Shown: piece after piece, positions 55,081 to 63,571 of the stretch
Position numbering within the stretch: the first letter of the stretch is position 1
How the letters are laid out: each line of letters opens with the position of its first letter
DNA from: Streptomyces sp. NBC_01476
GTDB lineage: Bacteria; Actinomycetota; Actinomycetes; Streptomycetales; Streptomycetaceae
NCBI RefSeq assembly: GCF_036227265.1
Contig: NZ_CP109446.1
Span: 7,643,001-7,707,000 of the forward strand
DNA length: 64,000 bases
Reading direction: 5' to 3'
Notes under the pieces: generated by a model
The model's input: only the letters and a program-made list of their open reading frames with translations
Told to the model about the DNA's origin: nothing
Database searches by the model: none
Made by a program: the position numbers and the translations under genes

Positions 55081-56286
55081 TCAGCTGGTGCGGTCGTAGT
55101 CCTCGGGGTCCCACGCCAGCAGCGAGAAGAGCTGGACGGCGGCGGCCTGGTTGAGCGTCCCGACCGGCTGGGTGGGGTCGGGCGCGCCCCCGTTGCTCGC
55201 CTGGAAGCGGAAGAGACCGGTGGCCGGGTCGCGGTTGTCGGCCCACAGCCGCTCCGCGTAGGCGCTGAACACCGCGCGGTAGCGCGGGTCGTGGTGCTGG
55301 GAGTCCAGCAGCAGCAGGTCCTGGAAGAGGAAGGAGTTGAAGACGGCCGGCTGGTTGTACAGGCGGTCGTCCGCGGTCCAGTACGCCAGCGCTCCATTGG
55401 CGTCCTCGACGGCCTGGTCGAGATACCGGCGGTCCCCGGTGGCGCGGTACAGCTCGGTTGCGGTGCCGATCATCGCGCCCGAGTTGTACGTCCACAAGGT
55501 GGTGTTGACGCTGCCGTTGTCGTCCCGGTCGTTCTGGTAGAGGCCGGCCGACTGCCGCAGGCAGTCGCGGTTCCAGTCGTACGCCCGCTGCGCCCAGCCG
55601 AGATACGCCGGCTGCCGGGTGATCTGGTAGAGCCCGGCGGACAGTTGGGCGAACAGACCGGTGACGTTCGCGGCCCGGATGGTGTTGGCGCCGCTCTCCA
55701 CCCAGTGCATGCCGCCGGGGCACGCCTTGGCGGGGTCGTCGTCCCAGGCCCGGGTGTCGGTGGCGAAGGCGGCGCGGGCCCTGGCCAGCATCGTCCGGTC
55801 ACCGGCGGCCCGGTACTGGGTGAGGAAGGACAGACCGGCCACCGCGTTGTCGTCGAAGAAGAGGTCACCGCCGGTGCCCAGCGGCGCCGGCAGGTAGGAG
55901 TCGTAGCCGGGGTGGGCGGGATCGGTCGAGGCGTACTGGGAGAGCGCGGCGAACCGGTCGGCCACGTCGGCCCGGTACCGGCGGGCGTTGTGCGGGATGT
56001 TCTGCAGGTAGACGGTGGCCTGGGTGGCCTCGCGGAACTCCCACAGGTAGGAGTACGGGTTGCCGCCCGCGGCGGCGGGGACGGACTCGCGGTACAGGTC
56101 GTGGCCGGCGGCGCCGAGGTAGAGGTCGCGCTGGAGCGCTTGGTAGCTCGCCCCGGCGCGGGCCGCCCAGTCGGCCGGGCGGGCGCCGGCGGCCTGGGCG
56201 GCGGGAGCCGCGAGCAGGCCGGCCGCGGCGGTGGCCAGCGCGGTCAGCAGCAGGCCGGCGCGGCGGGTGGCGCGGGCTGTTCCCAT
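55081..56286 (-). CDS. Secreted GH76 endo-alpha-1,6-mannanase
   Basis: Predicted 401 residues; the ATG at 56286 follows AGGGAG. A Sec signal covers about 8-33 with cleavage near AQA. The (alpha/alpha)6 barrel carries the GH76 catalytic pair Asp145-Asp146 in LFFDDNAVAG, and YLWEFREATQATVYLQN and TYNSGAMIG are further family patterns. GH76 enzymes cleave the alpha-1,6 backbone of fungal mannan or of mycobacterial-type lipomannan. Encoded between the permease and GH38 genes, it links extracellular backbone cleavage to uptake. Fifteen bases separate it from the permease stop, so it is co-transcribed. Confidence 0.9.
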   Translation of the reverse strand: MGTARATRRAGLLLTALATAAAGLLAAPAAQAAGARPADWAARAGASYQALQRDLYLGAAGHDLYRESVPAAAGGNPYSYLWEFREATQATVYLQNIPHNARRYRADVADRFAALSQYASTDPAHPGYDSYLPAPLGTGGDLFFDDNAVAGLSFLTQYRAAGDRTMLARARAAFATDTRAWDDDPAKACPGGMHWVESGANTIRAANVTGLFAQLSAGLYQITRQPAYLGWAQRAYDWNRDCLRQSAGLYQNDRDDNGSVNTTLWTYNSGAMIGTATELYRATGDRRYLDQAVEDANGALAYWTADDRLYNQPAVFNSFLFQDLLLLDSQHHDPRYRAVFSAYAERLWADNRDPATGLFRFQASNGGAPDPTQPVGTLNQAAAVQLFSLLAWDPEDYDRTS

Positions 56287-56300
56287 GGCAGGACTCCCTG

Positions 56301-57110
56301 TCAGACGTTGAGTTTGAGGCTGGAGACGAAGAACCGCTGGGCGAGGAAGAAGACGACCACCGTGGGCAGCGAGACCACCAGCGCGCCGGCCAGCACCACC
56401 GGCGGACCCACGTTGGAGTAGTTGCCCTGCAGATCGGCGAGCGCGGCCATGATCGGCCGGATGTTGCGGCTGGTGGCCAGCGTGATGCCGAAGAGCAGGT
56501 CGTTCCAGACCGCGACGAACTGGAAGACGAAGGCGGCGGCCATCGCGGACTTCGACAGCGGCACGTAGATGCTCCAGAACAGCCGCCACCACGAAGCGCC
56601 GTCCAGCCGGGCCGCCTCGATCACCTCGGACGGCAAGGTGGCGGCGAAGTTCCGCAGTACGAAGAAGGCGAACGGGATGGCGATCGCGATGTAGATGATC
56701 ACCAGGCCGATCTGGGTGTCGTACAGGCCGGTGTTGGCGTAGGCGAGGAAGAGCGGCCGCAGGAAGACCTGGAGCGGCAGCAGGGTGCCGGCGTAGATCA
56801 GCCAGAACCACAGCGCGCGGCGCCGGACCGGCATGATCGCGGCGGCGAAGGCGGCGAGGGACGCCAGCAGCACCGCGCCGGCCGAGCTGACCACCGAGTA
56901 GTAGAGGCTGTTGGCCATGGCAGGACCGAGATCCGCCAGTTTCCAGGCCGCCTTGATGTTGGCGAACAGACCGAAGCTGTTGGGGTACCAGCGCGGACTG
57001 CCCGAGTAACTGCCCACCGAGGTGAGCCCGTTGACGATCAGGAGATAGGTGGGCACGAACCACAGCAGTGCCACCAGGACGACCACGCTGTTCCGGACGA
57101 CTCTGCTCAT
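56301..57110 (-). CDS. Sugar ABC transporter permease, MalG type
   Basis: Predicted 269 residues with six hydrophobic helices, starting VVRNSVVVLVALLWFVPTYL. The EAA loop, EVIEAARLDGASWWRLFWSI, contacts the ATPase, and the C-terminal FFVSSLKLNV ending is typical of MalG-like subunits. It starts one base after the stop of the preceding permease. No ATPase gene is present; in streptomycetes the shared MsiK protein energises such importers. The cargo is presumably manno-oligosaccharides, inferred from the neighbours GH76 and GH38. Confidence 0.9.
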   Translation of the reverse strand: MSRVVRNSVVVLVALLWFVPTYLLIVNGLTSVGSYSGSPRWYPNSFGLFANIKAAWKLADLGPAMANSLYYSVVSSAGAVLLASLAAFAAAIMPVRRRALWFWLIYAGTLLPLQVFLRPLFLAYANTGLYDTQIGLVIIYIAIAIPFAFFVLRNFAATLPSEVIEAARLDGASWWRLFWSIYVPLSKSAMAAAFVFQFVAVWNDLLFGITLATSRNIRPIMAALADLQGNYSNVGPPVVLAGALVVSLPTVVVFFLAQRFFVSSLKLNV

Positions 57111-57111
57111 G

Positions 57112-58065
57112 TCACACCTTGCCCTGGGTCGGCAGCTGGCGGCGCAGATACGTCCAGGACGCCAGCAGCACGATGATCGTCAGCAGTACCGCGATGGCGG
57201 CGCCCGCGCCCGGCCGCAGGAAGAGGAACGTCTCCTGGTACATGGACACCGCCAGCGTCTCGGTGGCCCGGCCCGGCCCGCCCTGGGTGAGGACGAAGAT
57301 CAGGTCGAACGCCTTGAGGCCGTTCACCAGGCTCATCCCGATGACGATGATCGACACCGGCCGCAGCTGCGGGAGGACGATGTAGCGGAACCGCGCCCAG
57401 GGGCCGGCGCCGTCCAGCGCGGCGGCCTCCAGGGTGTCCGGCGGGATGCCCTGCAGTCCGACCATGAAGAGGATCACCGCGACGCCGGTGGCCTGCCAGG
57501 AGCTGGCGATGATCATCACGATGGTGTTCCCCGGCCAGTTGAGCAGCCAGTTGCCGGTGAGTCCGCCCAGATGCAGGCCCTTGAGCGCGCCGTTCACCGC
57601 CCCGTCACTGGTGAGCATGAAGTTCCACACCACCGCGACCGCCGAGCCGGAGATCGCGTACGGGATGGTCACCGCGAGCCGGGCCGCGCGGCTCCACCGG
57701 GTGGCGTTGGTGAGCATCGCGATCAGCAGGCCCATCCCGGTCGGCAGCACGATCGCGCCGCCCACCCACATCAGCGTGTTCTCCAGGGACCGCAGCAGGT
57801 TGGGGTCGGTGAAGAAGTCGCCGTAGTTGGCGAGGCCGTTGAAGGTGGAGTGCGTGTAGTCGCTGAAGAAGCTGCGGTAGAGCGTGTAGCAGAAGGGCGC
57901 CAGCAGCACGGCCGCGACCATGATCGCGGCCGGCAGCAGGAAGCCGCCCGCCATCACCCGCTCCCGCCACTGCGCCCCGGCCCGCCGCCGGGCGGCCGGT
58001 GGCGTCCCCCGGGCGCCGGACGGCAGGCCGCGCCGGCCCCGGACCGAATCGGTGGTCACACTCAT
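57112..58065 (-). CDS. Sugar ABC transporter permease, MalF type
   Basis: Predicted 317 residues. The start ATG at 58065 overlaps the stop of the binding-protein gene (ATGA). A charged N-terminal tail is followed by six helices (GGFLLPAAIMVAAVLLAPFC first). The EAA loop is DTLEAAALDGAGPWARFRYI, and the SLVNGLKAFDLIFVLTQGGP segment is characteristic of MalF-like permeases. It pairs with the 56301 permease to form the membrane channel. Confidence 0.9.
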   Translation of the reverse strand: MSVTTDSVRGRRGLPSGARGTPPAARRRAGAQWRERVMAGGFLLPAAIMVAAVLLAPFCYTLYRSFFSDYTHSTFNGLANYGDFFTDPNLLRSLENTLMWVGGAIVLPTGMGLLIAMLTNATRWSRAARLAVTIPYAISGSAVAVVWNFMLTSDGAVNGALKGLHLGGLTGNWLLNWPGNTIVMIIASSWQATGVAVILFMVGLQGIPPDTLEAAALDGAGPWARFRYIVLPQLRPVSIIVIGMSLVNGLKAFDLIFVLTQGGPGRATETLAVSMYQETFLFLRPGAGAAIAVLLTIIVLLASWTYLRRQLPTQGKV

Positions 58066-59399
58066 GAGCCGCCCTTCCGCCAGATGTCCCACTCCTTGTC
58101 CGCGCGCTTTTGCATCGAGCTGAGCGTGGAGCGGATCGCGGTGGGATGGATCATGAAATTTCCCAGGTCGAGGATGTTCCCCTGCATGAGGTTGGGCGGG
58201 CTGGCCTCGTTGTAGCGGGTCAGCAGCGTCCGCCGGTTGCGCCTGATGTCCTGCTGCACGGCTTCGATCACCGGATTGGCGGCCGGTACGGCCGGGTTGG
58301 CCGAACTGTCCTGGAGGAAGTCCGACCACACCCGCTGCACCCGCGGGTCGAGCCAGGTGGAGACGGCCGCGATACCGCCGTCGTGGTTCGCGGCCCGCTT
58401 CGGCACCGCGAAGACGCCCGACTCGGCGATCACCGACGGCTTGGTGCCGGCGTGCACGGTCGGCATGATGAAGGCGCCGTAGTCGACGCCGGGCTTCAGG
58501 CCGGCCGCGGCGATGGCCGCCGACTCCCAGCTGCCGTGCAGGAACATCGCCAGCTTGCCGGCCTTCATCCGGGCGGGGCCGTCCGCGCCGTCGAAGTCGG
58601 GCGCGGTCATCCAGCCCTTGGCGTAGAAGTCCCGCCAGATGGTCATCGCCTCGGTCGCGGTGTCGTCGGTGTACTTGGCCTGTCCGCTCACCAGCCGGGT
58701 GTAGAAGTCCGGGTCCAGCTTGCTGACCAGTTCCTCGAACCACTCGAAGGCCGGCCAGACGCCGTTCTGGGTGGCGAGGAACGGTGTCACACCGTTCTTC
58801 TTCAGCACCTCGGCGTTGTGCGTGAACTCCGCCCAGGTGGCCGGTTCGCGCAGCCCGTACTTGGTGAACACCGGCTTGGCGTAGAAGAAGACGTACGACG
58901 ACTGGTAGAGCGGAATGCCGTAGACCCCGCCGTCGAAGGTGACCGCCTGCTTCAGCTCGGGGGAGACCCAGCCGCGCCCCACCGCGTCGTTCCACACCGC
59001 GCCGAGTTCGGTGAGCCCGCCGGAGCGGGCCAGCGAGTAGAGCGGATAGCCGGACGCCCACTTGACGACGTCGGCGGCGCGGCTGGTCTGCACCGAGGTC
59101 TGGACGACCTCCTGGTACGAGGTGGTGGAGGCGTTCGACAGCGGGCGCAGGTCGAAACCGCACAGCCGCTTGAGCACCGCTCCGGCCTTCTCGTACCCGT
59201 CCGACCAGGTGGCGTTGTCGTTGTAGAGGTTCACCGCGCCGGGCACGCTCGTGGTGGAACTCCCGCGGGCGCAGCCGGCCAGTGCCGCGGCGGCCGTGAG
59301 ACCGCCGAGACCGGCGAGCAGCCGGCGGCGGGTGGGACCGTCTGCGGGGATCGTCGAGCCGGCGGGCGTCGCCCCGTGATCAGCGCGGCCAGGTTGCAT
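58062..59399 (-). CDS. Sugar ABC transporter substrate-binding lipoprotein
   Basis: Predicted 445 residues; the ATG at 59399 follows GGAAGGACAGG. The signal has twin arginines (TRRRLLAGLGG) and a lipobox LAGC (Cys42), giving a membrane-anchored extracytoplasmic protein. The body is a cluster-B type solute-binding fold: YNDNATWSDGYEKAGAVLKR, the hinge-region pattern VYGIPLYQSSYVFFYAKPVF, KKNGVTPFLATQNG and KLAMFLHGSWES. It delivers sugar to the two permeases. Ligand specificity is not readable; manno-oligosaccharides are inferred from the operon. Confidence 0.92.
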   Translation of the reverse strand: MQPGRADHGATPAGSTIPADGPTRRRLLAGLGGLTAAAALAGCARGSSTTSVPGAVNLYNDNATWSDGYEKAGAVLKRLCGFDLRPLSNASTTSYQEVVQTSVQTSRAADVVKWASGYPLYSLARSGGLTELGAVWNDAVGRGWVSPELKQAVTFDGGVYGIPLYQSSYVFFYAKPVFTKYGLREPATWAEFTHNAEVLKKNGVTPFLATQNGVWPAFEWFEELVSKLDPDFYTRLVSGQAKYTDDTATEAMTIWRDFYAKGWMTAPDFDGADGPARMKAGKLAMFLHGSWESAAIAAAGLKPGVDYGAFIMPTVHAGTKPSVIAESGVFAVPKRAANHDGGIAAVSTWLDPRVQRVWSDFLQDSSANPAVPAANPVIEAVQQDIRRNRRTLLTRYNEASPPNLMQGNILDLGNFMIHPTAIRSTLSSMQKRADKEWDIWRKGGS

Positions 59400-59462
59400 C
59401 GACCTGTCCTTCCGTCGTGTGCGCCCTGGCTGAAAACGACTGCCCGGTGCGCGGTCGCCTTG

Positions 59463-59491
59463 AAGGTAACGGTAACAACAGTGGGTGGCAA
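59463..59491 (-). promoter_or_regulatory. Putative promoter of the importer operon
   Basis: On the minus strand TTGCCA (59486-59491), 17-base spacer, TACCTT (59463-59468), 64 bases before the binding-protein start. A direct repeat GGTAAC-GGTAAC at 59465-59476 overlaps the -10. Confidence 0.5.
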
Positions 59492-59577
59492 GGGTTCATC
59501 TGCCGGAAACCAGAAAATGCCAGGGGTGGCGGCACTTTGGCTGGGGCTTCGATGGACATCTCCTGGTGGCGCGCTAT

Positions 59578-59589
59578 GGTATCGATACC
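59578..59589. promoter_or_regulatory. Perfect palindrome GGTATCGATACC, probable LacI-type operator
   Basis: A 12-bp perfect palindrome with central CG in the 294-base gap between the divergent importer and isomerase/ROK/LacI operons. A LacI-family gene is the last gene of the plus-strand operon, so autoregulation is plausible. Confidence 0.7.
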
Positions 59590-59638
59590 GAATAGTGGCG
59601 ATGGGCCGCCGAACGGGGCCGGGATACGGCTCTCCCGA

Positions 59639-59680
59639 ACGACGGCAACGACGGCAACGACGGCAAACGACGAGAACGAC
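59639..59680. repeat. Short tandem repeat ACGACGGCA in the leader
   Basis: Three copies of the 9-base ACGACGGCA unit and two diverged copies just before the ribosome-binding site of the isomerase-like gene. Confidence 0.7.
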
Positions 59681-59693
59681 GAAAGGTGTCCCC

Positions 59694-61418
59694 GTGCACC
59701 ACGACGGCAGTGGCCTGCCCTACCAGCGCAACCCGCGCTACGACGCGGTCGGAGCGCCGGTCCGGTGCGGCTGGGCCGAGGCCCTGGCCGAACTGCCTGA
59801 GCAGGTCCGCGTGTTGGCCGTGGACGGCCCCTGGGCGCTGGACTGGGAGGGGGTGTCCGCCGGGCTGTCGGCGGCGCGACCGGGCATCCGGCTGGTGGAC
59901 ATGCGCTCCCACCTGGCGTCATGGGCGGAGATCGAGGCGCGCACCGAGGGCGGGGCGCTCGCCGGTGACCCGCACTTCGCCGCGCTGTCGCAGGCGTCGC
60001 TCGCCGACTTCTTCGCTTCGCTGCCGGCGGTGCCGACGCCGCCGGCCGCCGGGGAGCGGCTGACCGTCGTGTACGGCCCGGGCGCCGCGCTGGTCGCGCA
60101 CGACGTGCTCTGGTACGCGGATCTGCCCAAGCGGTACGCCGAAGCGGCGGTCGCGGCAGGTACCGTTACCAACCTCGGGCAGCGCCCGGCCGACGGTACG
60201 GCAGGCACCCGGCGGCTCTTCTACATCGACTGGCCGGTACTCGACCGTCACCGCGACGCCCTGGCCGGCCGGATCGACCGCTGGTTCGACCTGCAGGACC
60301 CGGCCGCCCCGGCGTCACTCGACGGGGAGACCCTGCGTGCCACCGCCGCGCACCTCGCCCGCCGCCCCTTCCGCAGCCGGCCGACCTTCAACACCACACC
60401 GTGGGGCGGCCAGTGGGCCCGCCGCGAACTCGGCTTCAACCCCGAGGGCCCGAACACCGCGCTGGGCTACGAGCTGATCGCCCCCGAGTCCGGCATCCTG
60501 ATCGGCAGCCCCGGCTCCCCGGACTCCGCCCAGGTCGAGCTGCCGTTCCAGCTGCTGGTCGCCCTCCACCCCGAACTCGTGCTGGGCGAGCGGGTGCACG
60601 AGATGTTCGGCACCTCCTTCCCGATCCGCTTCGACTACCTCGACACCGTGAACGGCGGCAATCTGTCGGTCCACTGCCATCCGCAACCGGACTACATGAA
60701 GGACGTCTTCGGCTGGCCGTACACCCAGCACGAGACGTACTACCTGATGGTCGGCAGCGAGGAGAACACCGTCTTCCTCGGCCTGCGCGGCGACGCCGAC
60801 GTGGCCGACTTCCACCGCAGCGCCCACGACGCGGACCACGCCGGCACCGCCTTCCCGATCGAGCGCTTCGTGCAGACCTTCCCCGCCACCGCGCACCAGC
60901 TCTTCCTCATCCCCGGCGGCACCCCGCACGGCAGCGGCGCCGGCAATGTCGTCCTGGAGGTCAGCGCCACCCCGTACCTCTACTCGCTGCGGTTCTACGA
61001 CTGGCTGCGCCGCGACGCCCAGGACCGGCAGCGCGCGGTCCACGTGGAGCACGCCTTCCGCAACCTCGACACCCACCGCACCGGCGACGCCGTCGTCCGC
61101 GATCTCGTACAGTCGCCCCGGACGCTCCGCAAGGACGACGGCTGGAGCGAGGAACTGCTCGGGCAGCTGCCGGAGATGTTCTTCGTGGTCCACCGGCTGA
61201 CCGTCCGGGCCGGGGCCGCCGCGCCGGACACCACCGACGGGCGGTTCCACGTGCTCAACGTGGTCGAGGGGGACGGCGTGCTGGTACGGACCGAGGCCGG
61301 TGCGGAACACCGCCTGGGATACGCCGAGACGCTGGTGATCCCGGCCGCGGCCGGCGGGTACACCGTGACCGGGCTCGGCACGGGGGAGAGCCGGGTCGTC
61401 AAGGCGTTCGTGAAGTGA
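59694..61418 (+). CDS. Mannose-6-phosphate isomerase-like (class I) protein, extended
   Basis: Predicted 574 residues; the GTG at 59694 follows GAAAGG, and the frame upstream is antisense to the binding-protein gene. The C-terminal 330 residues are cupin-like, with metal ligands in LSVHCHPQPDYMK (His327, His329), TQHETYYLM and FLIPGGTPHGSG, as in class I phosphomannose isomerases. The N-terminal ~240 residues (VRVLAVDGPWALDWEGVSAG, RRLFYIDWPVLDRHRDAL) resemble a P-loop-free nucleotide-kinase-like domain found fused in some actinobacterial homologues. Conversion of mannose-6-phosphate to fructose-6-phosphate is the natural role here. The fusion makes the exact activity less certain. Its stop overlaps the ROK start (GTGA). 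Confidence 0.8.
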   Translation: MHHDGSGLPYQRNPRYDAVGAPVRCGWAEALAELPEQVRVLAVDGPWALDWEGVSAGLSAARPGIRLVDMRSHLASWAEIEARTEGGALAGDPHFAALSQASLADFFASLPAVPTPPAAGERLTVVYGPGAALVAHDVLWYADLPKRYAEAAVAAGTVTNLGQRPADGTAGTRRLFYIDWPVLDRHRDALAGRIDRWFDLQDPAAPASLDGETLRATAAHLARRPFRSRPTFNTTPWGGQWARRELGFNPEGPNTALGYELIAPESGILIGSPGSPDSAQVELPFQLLVALHPELVLGERVHEMFGTSFPIRFDYLDTVNGGNLSVHCHPQPDYMKDVFGWPYTQHETYYLMVGSEENTVFLGLRGDADVADFHRSAHDADHAGTAFPIERFVQTFPATAHQLFLIPGGTPHGSGAGNVVLEVSATPYLYSLRFYDWLRRDAQDRQRAVHVEHAFRNLDTHRTGDAVVRDLVQSPRTLRKDDGWSEELLGQLPEMFFVVHRLTVRAGAAAPDTTDGRFHVLNVVEGDGVLVRTEAGAEHRLGYAETLVIPAAAGGYTVTGLGTGESRVVKAFVK

Positions 61419-62332
61419 GCGGGGTGCGCGCGGAGGCGGTGCGGCCCGGGGCGGTCCCGGTGCTGGAGATCGGCGGCACCCATGTCACGGCGGCGCTGGT
61501 CCGCATCGGGTCAGGACCGGCCGAGGTGGCCGCACCGCACCGTGAACCCCTCGACGGCGGCGGCACCGCCGACGCCGTCACCGCCGCCCTGCTGCGGGCC
61601 GGCCGGTCGCTGCAGCCGGGCTGGCCGGCCCGCTGGGGCGTCGCACTGCCCGGCCCCTTCGACTACGCCCGGGGCATCGCCCGCTACCACGGTGTCGGCA
61701 AGTTCGACGCGCTCGACGGCCTGGACCTCGGCGCCCTGCTGCGCTCGGGGCTCCCCGGCTGTACGGGTGTCGCCTTCGTCAACGACGCCGAGGCGTTCGT
61801 CCGCGGCGAGTGGACCGAGGGCGCCGGGCGCGGACACGCCCGGGTCGTCGGCATCACCCTCGGGACCGGCGTCGGCTCCGCCTTCCTGCGCGGCGGCGTC
61901 GCGGTGACCAGCGGCCCGACCGTACCGCCGGAAGGCCGCGCCGACCTGCTGACCTGCGACGGCGGCCCGCTGGAGGACAGCGTGTCGCGGCGCGCGCTGA
62001 TCGCCGGCTACCAACGGGCGTCGGGGCGGCGGCTGGACGTACGCGAGATCGCCGGCGCGGCCAGGACCGGCGACGCGGCGGCCGGCCGCGTGCTGGCGGA
62101 CGCCTTCGGTCTGCTGGGTCGGACCCTCGCCCCCTGGCTGCGCCGCTTCGAAGCCGGCGCGCTCGTCGTCGGCGGATCCATGACCGGCTCCTGGGACCTG
62201 ATCGGACCGCCCTTCACCCAGGGGCTCACCGCCGACGTCCCGCCGCCAGTGCTCGCGCGGCGCCCGCAGGAGGCCGGTCTGATCGGCGCGGCCTGGTACG
62301 CGGCCACCGGGCCAGGTCAGGAGGAGCGATGA
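61415..62332 (+). CDS. ROK-family sugar kinase
   Basis: Predicted 305 residues from the GTG at 61415, overlapping the preceding stop; its own stop overlaps the LacI start (ATGA). The phosphate-binding loop VLEIGGTHVTAAL, the catalytic base Asp124 in VNDAEAFVRGE and the adenosine loop GITLGTGVGSAFL are intact. The usual ROK zinc motif CxCGxxGCxE is replaced by LTCDGGPLEDSVS with a single Cys. It would phosphorylate mannose, or another hexose, released by GH38 for the adjacent isomerase. The changed zinc region could mean different specificity. Confidence 0.85.
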   Translation: MSGVRAEAVRPGAVPVLEIGGTHVTAALVRIGSGPAEVAAPHREPLDGGGTADAVTAALLRAGRSLQPGWPARWGVALPGPFDYARGIARYHGVGKFDALDGLDLGALLRSGLPGCTGVAFVNDAEAFVRGEWTEGAGRGHARVVGITLGTGVGSAFLRGGVAVTSGPTVPPEGRADLLTCDGGPLEDSVSRRALIAGYQRASGRRLDVREIAGAARTGDAAAGRVLADAFGLLGRTLAPWLRRFEAGALVVGGSMTGSWDLIGPPFTQGLTADVPPPVLARRPQEAGLIGAAWYAATGPGQEER

Positions 62333-63405
62333 CCCTATCCTCTAGTCAACGAGCCCTGAGGGAGGCCACCGTGGCCGGCGCGCCGCTCACCACCGCACCA
62401 CCGACGATGAAGCAGGTCGCCACGCTGGCCCAGGTCAGCGCGATGACCGTGTCACGGGTACTGCGCGGGGACACCGGCGTGTCGGCGGACAAGCGCGCCC
62501 GGGTCGAGGCCGCGGTCCGGCAGCTCGGCTACCGGCCCAACGCGCTGGCCCGCAACTTCCGGCACGGCCAGGGCACCGGCACCATCGGACTGATCGTCAC
62601 CAACCTCGCCAACCCCTTCTATGCCCGCCTCGCGCTCGGTATCGAAGCGGCCGTCGCCGAGGACGGCCTGCGGGTGATGATCACCAACACGGCGGGTGAC
62701 GCGGCCCGCGAGCGCGCCGCGGTCCGCGACTTCTCCGCCCGCCGGGTCGACGGTCTGATCCTCGTCCCGGCCGGCGCCGACCAGGCGTATCTCGCCGAGG
62801 AACTGCCCACCGGCCTGCCGGTGGTCACGGTGGCCCGGCCGCCCGCCGGCTACGAAGCGGACTGCGTACTGGTCGACGACTTCGGCGGCGCCTACACCGC
62901 GACCAGCCGGCTGCTCGCCGCCGGCCACCGCAGAATCGGTTTCCTCGGCAACCCCCCTTCCGTCTACACCGGTTCCGAGCGCTACCGGGGCTACTGCGCC
63001 GCCCTGCACGAGGCCGGCCTCGACCCGGACGACAGCCTGGTCAAACGCGGCCAGGAGGATCTGACCTCGGCCGAGACCGCCGCGGCCGAGCTGCTCGCGC
63101 TGCCGCAGCCGCCCACCGCGGTCTTCTGCACCAACAACCGCAACACGCTGGGCGCCTACCGCGCGCTGCGGCACCACGACACGCGGGCGACACTCGCCGG
63201 CTTCGACGACTTCGACCTCGCCGACGTGCTCAGCGTCCCGGTCCTGGTGGTCGATTACGACCCGGACGAGATCGGCCGCCGCGCCGCCCAGCTGCTGGGG
63301 GAGCGGCTGGCCAACCCCGCAACCGGGGCGCTGCCGCCCCGCCGGGTGGTCGTCCGCACCTCGATCATCACGCACGGCGCGGACCAGGGGCCGGCGCCGG
63401 TGTGA
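62329..63405 (+). CDS. LacI-family transcriptional regulator
   Basis: Predicted 358 residues; the ATG overlaps the ROK stop and follows GAGGAG. About 26 residues precede the helix-turn-helix TMKQVATLAQVSAMTVSRVL and hinge LGYRPNALARNFRHG. The periplasmic-binding-protein-like effector domain (TGTIGLIVTNLANPFYARLA, GAYTATSRLLAAGHRRIGFL, LAGFDDFDLADVLSVPVLVV) is complete. It is the last gene of the coupled mannose operon and probably controls the divergent promoters through GGTATCGATACC. Whether it also binds the TGACAACGTTGTCA sites is open. The effector is unknown. Confidence 0.9.
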   Translation: MTLSSSQRALREATVAGAPLTTAPPTMKQVATLAQVSAMTVSRVLRGDTGVSADKRARVEAAVRQLGYRPNALARNFRHGQGTGTIGLIVTNLANPFYARLALGIEAAVAEDGLRVMITNTAGDAARERAAVRDFSARRVDGLILVPAGADQAYLAEELPTGLPVVTVARPPAGYEADCVLVDDFGGAYTATSRLLAAGHRRIGFLGNPPSVYTGSERYRGYCAALHEAGLDPDDSLVKRGQEDLTSAETAAAELLALPQPPTAVFCTNNRNTLGAYRALRHHDTRATLAGFDDFDLADVLSVPVLVVDYDPDEIGRRAAQLLGERLANPATGALPPRRVVVRTSIITHGADQGPAPV

Positions 63406-63431
63406 CCAGCCCGTTCCGTCAGCGGCCCGCC

Positions 63432-63540
63432 GAGCCCGCCCAGTTCACCGAGCCCGCCCAGTTCACCGAGCCCGCCGAGCCCGCCCCGTCCGCCCGTCCT
63501 GCCCAGTCCGTTCATCCTGCCCATCCCGCCCATCCCGCCC
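63432..63540. repeat. Tandem repeats between LacI and the second GH38
   Basis: GAGCCCGCCCAGTTCACC occurs twice exactly (63432-63449, 63450-63467) and continues in diverged form, followed by CCATCCCGCC twice at 63521-63540. Confidence 0.75.
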
Positions 63541-63571
63541 GACGCGCATCGACAGAGCCCGGAGCCCGTAC

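Noticed and set aside
51339..55154. 1,271-codon plus-strand frame opposite the GH38 gene
   Set aside because: Antisense shadow; the minus strand carries the HAHLDIG and QTDVPG motifs of GH38.
59636..59690. Short ACGACGGCA repeats considered as a CRISPR array
   Set aside because: Units are 9 bases without spacers; simple tandem repeat in a leader.
58110..59693. N-terminal extension of the isomerase-like gene
   Set aside because: It is antisense to the binding-protein gene and unlike any protein; the GTG at 59694 has a good ribosome-binding site.
63432..63540. Repeats considered as CRISPR or as coding
   Set aside because: Contiguous 18-base tandem units without spacers, and no start or ribosome-binding site.
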